From assembly GCF_022829685.1 (NCBI RefSeq), contig NZ_JAKSYE010000076.1:62001-126000 (forward strand): a stretch of 64,000 bases of DNA, in the 5' to 3' direction. Of this stretch, positions 59,001 to 64,000 are shown in pieces. Positions within the stretch are counted from its first letter, which is position 1, and the number at the start of each line of letters is the position of its first letter. This stretch comes from Methylobacterium sp. E-045 (lineage in GTDB: Bacteria > Pseudomonadota > Alphaproteobacteria > Rhizobiales > Beijerinckiaceae). Under the pieces are notes generated by a model. It ran no database searches. It was not told where the DNA came from and was given only the letters and a program-made list of their open reading frames with translations. Position numbers and translations under genes: made by a program.

Positions 59001-60708
59001 TATCGATGCGCTCGGCCAGATGGCCGGCGCGCTCGTCGATCCCGCTGCCGGCGGTCTCGATCGAGCGGACGAGGTCGTCGCGCAGGGCGCCCGTCCGTGC
59101 GGCGAAGGTCTCGACGATCCCCTCGGAGGCCTGGGCCAGACCGGCCTGCGCCTCGCGGGTGCGGATCTCGATCGCCTCGGACACGCCGCTGCCGGCAGCC
59201 TCGATCTCGGCGCGCAGGGCCGCGCCCCGGGCGGCGATGTCGTCGGTGATGGTGGCGCCCGTGGCGGCGAAATGCTCGCGCAGGGCGGTGCCGGTCTCGG
59301 CGAACCGGGCGGTGATCTCGCCGCCGGTATGGGAGAAGGTCGTGGTCAGTTCGTTGCCGCGGGAGAGGAACGTGTTCTCGAGGCCGCGCGCGGATTCCTC
59401 GAAGGTCCGGCGGACGTCGCTACCCTGGCGGTTGAGGCTCTCGATCACCTCCATGCCGGTCTGGGCGAGGGTGCGGGCGACCTGGCCGGCATTGTCGGCG
59501 AGCGTCGCGGTGAGCATGCCGCCCGTCCGCTCGAAGGCGAGGGTGACGTCCGCCGCCCGGCTCTCCAGGGACTGCGTCAGGGTGTTGCCGACTTCGGTGA
59601 GGCTGGTGCGGACGCCTTCGCTGGTGCTGGCGAGGCGCTGGACGAGGTCGTCGCCACGGTCGGTCACGAGCCCGACCACGCGGTCCCCGGCCTCTCCCAG
59701 GGCGGCGGTGATGGCGTCGCCCCGGTTGCCGAGGGCCGAGGTGATGGCCTCGCCACGGGCGTCGAGGGCGCCGGTGACCCGGTCTCCGGCGCCGGTGACG
59801 GCGGCGACGATGCGCTCGGCCGCCCCGTCGAGCTCCTGGGTCAGGTTCTGGTGCGACCCGGTGATCGCGCCGCGCACGCGCTCGGCATTGGCGACGATGG
59901 ATTCGCGCTGGGCGACGAGTTCGTCGACGAGGGAGCGGATGCGGATCTCGTTGTCGGAATAGGCCCGCTCCAGGGTGGCGATCTCGCCGCGAACCAGGGT
60001 CTCGAGCTCGCCGGCACGGGCCAGGGCCCGCTCGACGCCGTCGCCGACGGCCGCGACCTCGCGCCGGACCGTCTGCGACATGGTGAGGACGGCATCGGTG
60101 GAGAAGTTTTCGGGCTCGGCGAGGCGAATGGCGACTTCGCCCACGGCGCGGGCCACGAGGCGCATCTCCTGGGCGCGGACGGCGAGCATCGCCATGATCG
60201 CGAACAGGACGATGGGGCCGACGATGGCGGTGGCGCCCACGGCGGCCTGAAGCGCCGTCATCCCGGCGATGAAGCCCTTCAGCTCGCCCCCCGACTGGTT
60301 CCAGGCCAGCGCGAGGAGGGCGGCGAACCAGAGGGCGGAGACGATGGCGGCGACGATGTAGGGTGCGCCGGACGGCCGCACGCGCAGGGTCTGCTGCAGG
60401 ATGCCGATGTTCTGGCGGTCGTCGTTGGCCACCATGGAGCGGTCGGGCGGCAGCAGGCCGCCTTCGCGGCGCGGCCGGTTGCGGTCCGGCGGCGGCAGGT
60501 CGGAGGCCAGGGGCTGGTCGAGATCGAGGCGCGGGGGGGCGAGGCGGCCGCCGGGATCGTTCAGGGGATCGCTGTCGCCCACGTCCGGAAGCCGCGGTTC
60601 GACCCGCGGTTCCGTCGCCTGCGCCGAGGGGAAGTCCAGGTTGAGGGCCTGCTCGATGGCGGAAAGAGCCGCCTCGGCCGGGTCCTTGAGCTTCTTTTCC
60701 GTGGCCAT
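53059..60708 (-). CDS. Giant membrane-anchored hendecad-repeat coiled-coil protein
   Basis: 2,549 aa. The ATG at 60708 has GAGG 7 nt upstream. Layout: polar N terminus (1-115), two membrane helices (about 117-137, YIVAAIVSALWFAALLALAW, and about 146-178, ATAIVGPIVLFAIMAMLAV), then from about residue 240 an almost unbroken series of 11-residue repeats to about 2,270, such as DDRTHAMGALF or ERTGGMLTATL, with hydrophobic residues at positions 7 and 11 and often Arg-Gly at 3-4. Seven 44-residue blocks (four 11-mers each) lie near the middle. A Pro/Ala-rich linker (about 2,273-2,435) leads to a conserved-looking C-terminal domain (ELWERYRRGEPNLFDRRLY, EIRRRYAADAEFRRTVDRYV). Likely a long right-handed coiled coil or apolipoprotein-like helix on the cytoplasmic face. 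Function unknown; a polar or envelope scaffold is a guess. Confidence 0.85.
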   Translation of the reverse strand: MATEKKLKDPAEAALSAIEQALNLDFPSAQATEPRVEPRLPDVGDSDPLNDPGGRLAPPRLDLDQPLASDLPPPDRNRPRREGGLLPPDRSMVANDDRQNIGILQQTLRVRPSGAPYIVAAIVSALWFAALLALAWNQSGGELKGFIAGMTALQAAVGATAIVGPIVLFAIMAMLAVRAQEMRLVARAVGEVAIRLAEPENFSTDAVLTMSQTVRREVAAVGDGVERALARAGELETLVRGEIATLERAYSDNEIRIRSLVDELVAQRESIVANAERVRGAITGSHQNLTQELDGAAERIVAAVTGAGDRVTGALDARGEAITSALGNRGDAITAALGEAGDRVVGLVTDRGDDLVQRLASTSEGVRTSLTEVGNTLTQSLESRAADVTLAFERTGGMLTATLADNAGQVARTLAQTGMEVIESLNRQGSDVRRTFEESARGLENTFLSRGNELTTTFSHTGGEITARFAETGTALREHFAATGATITDDIAARGAALRAEIEAAGSGVSEAIEIRTREAQAGLAQASEGIVETFAARTGALRDDLVRSIETAGSGIDERAGHLAERIDTVATRLHETLTVQGGSLESNLSSAGERMGDLVTQRSEEAARAMEAALAALGTHFETRAMGTVETLRGTVAGLNGEIDARSAEAATALRNSAEDTASVVNTSIRRLNKAGEQVGGLVTQRVEDATLTLTGAFGVLGSTFESQSGSAIASLRAVLDTLATEIGSRTSEAADIFRRSAEETTVALGASTSEAAQSLRRSSASATGELEARTVEAVQIFEQRLSATSSELAARTAEAAQLLQQAASGLSGEVGERAQDAMEALRRTLAEIDQTLVHRATEATGSIARAAENVGGELAARIKDVEAAFGTHSRGLTDLIATHAEEAHGQLATTGREIVLAVTAQSARVSDALAQSGATFADTTENRAKAFDTVLNDRLAALQETIARGDILADRIARDTSALSETVAGQLQEMDRVITVQGKAVAETIAERTREARETVESQLGALEERSVKRSAEIGETFTHLVNQIDGQLGSRATALNEALILRTGEMARIMVEGSRDLVQTLDARADGMAQDIAARSLVLGDTFGSRSTEIAERFERQAIDLSRRIDDGVGRFDTSVIGRLDAIATALEERSRLIDETFGSQAFEAIRLIESRTRAVDEDLANRTRELVEMIESRTGHANEALAGQAEAIRSSFSHRAEALAALIDERTAAMGQELDEKGRIVFGALGTRITELAHLFDRGGSSLAELLEQRGDTIITRLRDVVTDADRLLSEGEGRLGSTLQTRTTDIGSLLDEGVRTVHQLLDNRTNEIRTMLDDHSQVLTGSLDDRLAPLHESLGQHGRAFVDTIEASLGGAAGAVEARTRDLVALFDQRIGALDELVDGRGARIAESVEARTHGLRTLFDDILSALDGLVDSRAEALTDRVDARTHALSALFDERLRAIDDLVENRAADLVRTIDTKGTALTQTVDDRTHAMGALFDDRMQALDALVANRSADFVQTLDTKGSALTHSVDAGTAMMSTLFDERLRALDELIETHTAQLIHTVDERGGSLTRSLDDRTGSLRALFDGSLGELNALVENRTAEFARTVEMQGNALYQSVDDRTQSMGTLFDERLRALDQLVDNRAAELTQTIDHRGTSLSQAVEATAQALGSVFDARMRALADLVEDRTGAFTRTVDDQGLSLTQSVDARTQAIAALFDECLRALDQLVDSRATAFAHAIDNHGAALTQAVDARSEAFTNRIDSRMKVFASLVASRGDALANAFDDRQDAYAALVDERNATMLSAFDERVSRHAALAQAHADALATALDQRNEAVAALIDGRNQDMVAGFDRRSTALASLIEARGQSLARRLAESAETITRAIEERGGSIVETIDGRGNQVVEAMATHSERLREIVEGPATRLVASLGERNQEIARILDESGTPLAETLRERIRDLAEQSDASRNALLAAIDGGASRALASLNEASDRLHRELGGVLNRVEGANAALRDLVTDAGENLGAIEQGLSGRVEQVQATLSAIGSETERASRSVADQVDQLKSVAEGALRDAADLAASLDARGTSLTEIARAHSGTLTSAAGSLETVETRLVDLLASRDKAVEEVLARIEARSGALEEQTARFDTQMAATLRSAEERARGIAGSLSEAAQSAGASVTGAFEGLRKEAGSEGERTATAVRAAISGASEQMMTVFEGAASRFGDSVAGMREMAAEIRRELEATRADLQRGVLEIPRETQEATGEMRRVVSDQIKALNELSSLVSRSRRSVDVTEAAAPAQQKADVQPAKQQAVPVPDAAPAKPKQAAANPAATPAVAKPSEPKAREDKGSDPRPTQQMTIVSAPAAAGRAGNQPALRPGETARGAVPASRDGRDNRGWLSDLLTRASLDDDTDGSDPANADQPKSAKAGAAKAEPAKGAAGAESNRAAVERSRTALETISTDIAKMIEHQTAVELWERYRRGEPNLFDRRLYTAQGRQTFEEIRRRYAADAEFRRTVDRYVGEFERLLGEVSKNDRDSRRADAYLTSETGKVYTMLAHASGRFEGA
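55489..56412 (-). repeat. Seven 132-bp tandem units in the giant gene
   Basis: Unit starts fall exactly at 56412, 56280, 56148, 56016, 55884, 55752 and 55620 (reading leftwards), each 132 bp coding 44 residues, i.e. four 11-mers. Units begin with DARTHALSALF-like sequence and end with ALTQTV or ALTQAV. Upstream neighbours are shorter 99-bp (33-residue, three 11-mer) units, so the block grew by copying whole 11-mers. Confidence 0.88.
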
Positions 60709-60987
60709 CCAACGCCTCGTTACGCAGGTCGTCGAAGCCGGCCGCATCCGGTGATCGACGCCATTTTTACCAATTTACCAAGGAAGTTTAGACCTCGGCG
60801 CGAGACCCGGATACCCGAGTGGGTCGAACCGTCCAAAAAACCTTAACGGAATGGTTACCAAGCCTGTGGCCGGTTTCATCCCGTCAGCATTCTGCATGAT
60901 GCCGCAAGGCTTAAACGGAAGCGAACGATCTCGGTCGCTCCTGTGGATAGACCGGCGGAGGGGCGCGCAAACGTCCGGTTCGGTTAA

Positions 60988-62232
<1,245 letters not shown>

Positions 62233-62236
<4 letters not shown>

Positions 62237-63408
62237 CGCACCAGCGCCCGCATGGCCCCGTCGATCCCCTCGATGTTCAGAGGGAACATCCTGTCCGACA
62301 CGATCCTGCGGATCATGCCGATGGACTGGGTGTAGGCCCAGTGCTCGGCGGGGACCGGATTGAGCCAGACCGATTTCGGGAACCGCTCGAGCACTCGTTC
62401 CAGCCAGACCTGGCCCGGCTCCTCGTTCCAATGCTTCACCGAGCCGCCCTGCATGGCGATCTCGTAGGGGCTCATGGAGGCGTCGCCGACGAAGACGACG
62501 CGATAGTCGGACGGATAGATGCGCAGCACGTCGAGAAGCGGGATCGCCTCGTCGTGGCGCCGGCGGTTCTCCTTCCAGACGCGCTCGTAGGGGCAGTTGT
62601 GGAAGTAGAAATGCTCCACGTACTTGAACTCGGCGCGGGCCGCCGAGAACAGCTCCTCGGCGAGCGCCACGTGCCAGTCCATCGACCCGCCGACATCGAG
62701 GAAGAGCAAGACTTTTACGGCATTGCGGCGCTCCGGACGCAGCTTCACGTCGAGATAGCCCTTGGCCGCCGTCTCGCGGATGGTCCCGTCGAGATCGAGC
62801 TCGTCGGCGGCGCCCATGCGGGCGAAGCGGCGCAGGCGGCGCAGGGCCACCCGCATGTTGCGGGTGCCGAGTTCGACGCCGTCGTCGAGATCCCTGAACT
62901 CGCGCTTGTCCCAGACCTTCACCGCGCGAAAATTCCGGTTGCCGTCCTGGCCGATGCGGATGCCTTCGGGGTTGTAGCCATAGGCGCCGAACGGGGAGGT
63001 GCCGCCGGTGCCGATCCACTTGTTGCCGCCCTGGTGGCGTTCCTTCTGCTCGGCGAGCCGCTGTTTCAGCGTCTCGAACAGCTTGTCCCATCCGAGCGCC
63101 TTCAACTCCGCCTTCTCGGCGTCGGTGAGATATTTCTCCGCCAGCTTGCGCAGCCATTCCTCGGGGATCGCCGTGGGCTCCGCCGCCTCGCCGAGGGTCT
63201 CGATCCCCTTGAACACGGTGCCGAACACCCGGTCGAAGCGGTCGAGATGGCGCTCGTCCTTCACCAAGGCGGTGCGGGCGAGGAGATAGAACTCCTCGAC
63301 GCGCTTGTCCGCCAGATCCCGGTCCAGGGCTTCGAGCAGCATGAGATGCTCCCGCAACGTGACGGGAACCTTGGCATCGCGCAGGGCCGTGAAGAAATGC
63401 AGCAGCAT
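62233..63408 (-). CDS. CoxE-like VWA-domain protein
   Basis: 391 aa. N-terminal region LLHFFTALRDAKVPVTLREHLMLLEAL is typical of the CoxE-like family; the VWA domain at about 220-390 has a MIDAS motif DVGGSMDW (D-x-G-x-S). KGYLDVKLRPERRNAVKVLLFLDVGGSMD precedes it. Such proteins work with MoxR-type AAA+ ATPases in metal insertion or complex assembly; no ATPase is in view. The ATG at 63408 is chosen because the conserved segment starts there; a longer in-frame extension is not conserved. Confidence 0.9.
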
Positions 63409-63719
63409 GGGCGGAGAACGCGCGATCCCGGCGTTCGGGTCAAGGGCGCAGACGCATCGGTTCGCGCCCGACCGGCCGCCACCGTTCACGGGCCGATGAA
63501 CTGAGCCGGATAACGGAAATCGCCTGATTTCAGCGGGACATGCGGGGCGTTCTCGTCGTTCGGCACCGACGAAGCTGGGTATAAGTCGGGAATTCTGTTG
63601 ATATCACCGCAAACTGTGTTCGTTGCACCTTCAACACTGTCATTGGAATCAAACAGCTGAGAGGCAGAGTGAACGTCAAGTCAGGGCCGGGGTATTTGGC
63701 AGAGTTAAGGGTGGACGTT
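63409..63719. other. Intergenic space before the last gene
   Basis: 311 bp without a supported gene between the VWA gene and the right-edge gene, which are divergent. The right half (about 63580-63660) is AT-richer than its surroundings and probably contains the promoters. No repeat or hairpin of note is visible. Confidence 0.4.
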
Positions 63720-64000
63720 ATGGCGCTCGTCTTGCGCTCCTTGAGTGATTTCAAGCGGTTTCTCGCGAAGCCGGGCGCGACGATTCAGATCGTGCGGAAC
63801 ACCTTCATCGAACGCCAGGCCGCCTCGTTCCAAGAGGCCTATCGCCAGAAGGGCATGTACGAGCCGCGCACCGTCCAGGCGATCTCGAAGAAGGCGGCGG
63901 TCTTCGCCATCAAGGGCCATCCGACGACGGTCTGGCTCTATTGGGACAAGGGCACGCGGAACTGGCGCTATTCCGGCGACACCGTGGCCGTGCCCCTCAA
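63720..64000 (+). CDS. Uncharacterised protein, 5' part, runs off the window
   Basis: Open frame from ATG at 63720 (ATG, then GCG CTC GTC TTG) to the window edge, 93 codons: MALVLRSLSDFKRFL, TIQIVRNTFIERQAASF, YEPRTVQAISKKAAVFAIKG, TVWLYWDKGTRNWRYSGDTV. It has no stop inside the window. A GTG 51 nt upstream is in frame and possible. Codon use is like the neighbours. I do not recognise the family; the WLYWDKGTRNW stretch suggests a small beta-rich fold. Confidence 0.6.
   Translation, partial: MALVLRSLSDFKRFLAKPGATIQIVRNTFIERQAASFQEAYRQKGMYEPRTVQAISKKAAVFAIKGHPTTVWLYWDKGTRNWRYSGDTVAVPL

Overview
The window is high-GC DNA with dense alphaproteobacterial gene content. The nearest fit I can name is a Methylobacterium/Methylorubrum-type Rhizobiales chromosome. 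This is inferred from the GlgE-type glucan genes, the DUF779, DUF1489, DUF2059 and DUF3429 families, a NadQ-type NAD regulator next to nadABC, a PodJ-like protein, and a giant coiled-coil protein of a kind seen in this order. I see no tRNA, rRNA, CRISPR array, prophage or insertion sequence. It reads as core chromosome with small dispersed hairpin repeats.

1-17.4 kb is an alpha-glucan/trehalose island. The plus-strand run is treY (3' part), glgE with an extra N-terminal GH13 domain, treS fused to maltokinase, and glgB, closed by a strong terminator. glgA and a GH13 alpha-glucosidase follow on the minus strand, and glgP is divergent from the glucosidase. Together they cover trehalose to maltose to maltose-1-phosphate to alpha-glucan, branching, phosphorolysis, and a glucan-to-trehalose route through TreY. 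glgC, glgX and treZ are not in the window.

17.5-25.6 kb carries a VOC protein and a DUF779 protein, then a minus-strand fatty-acid beta-oxidation set (bifunctional hydratase/dehydrogenase, thiolase, acyl-CoA dehydrogenase). A DUF2059 protein lies among them, and a stand-alone EAL phosphodiesterase is divergent from the bifunctional enzyme.

25.9-38 kb holds a PodJ-like membrane protein with Sel1 repeats, a DUF3429 membrane protein, an FAD monooxygenase, the ligase-associated DNA-damage pair (Lhr-type helicase and PdeM), an alpha/beta hydrolase, a small membrane protein and an L,D-transpeptidase.

38-46 kb is cofactor synthesis: nadA-nadB-nadC with a NadQ-like regulator and two matching palindromes before nadA, a sugar O-acetyltransferase, thiE, thiD, and an XRE-cupin regulator. 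46-50 kb is a four-gene Mla-type lipid transport operon (permease with fused STAS-like domain, ATPase, MlaD, lipoprotein).

50-64 kb has an MFS transporter, a CheZ-like phosphatase, a DUF1489 protein, and a 2,549-residue membrane-anchored protein built almost wholly of 11-residue repeats. After it come an HPt protein, a 2Fe-2S ferredoxin, a VOC protein coupled to a CoxE-like VWA protein, and a partial gene at the edge.

The most unusual items are two families of dispersed hairpin repeats (one copy sits in frame inside the helicase gene; another family overlaps stop codons with compensatory base changes), the giant hendecad protein, the double-GH13 GlgE, and CtrA-like boxes before several polarity or signalling genes.
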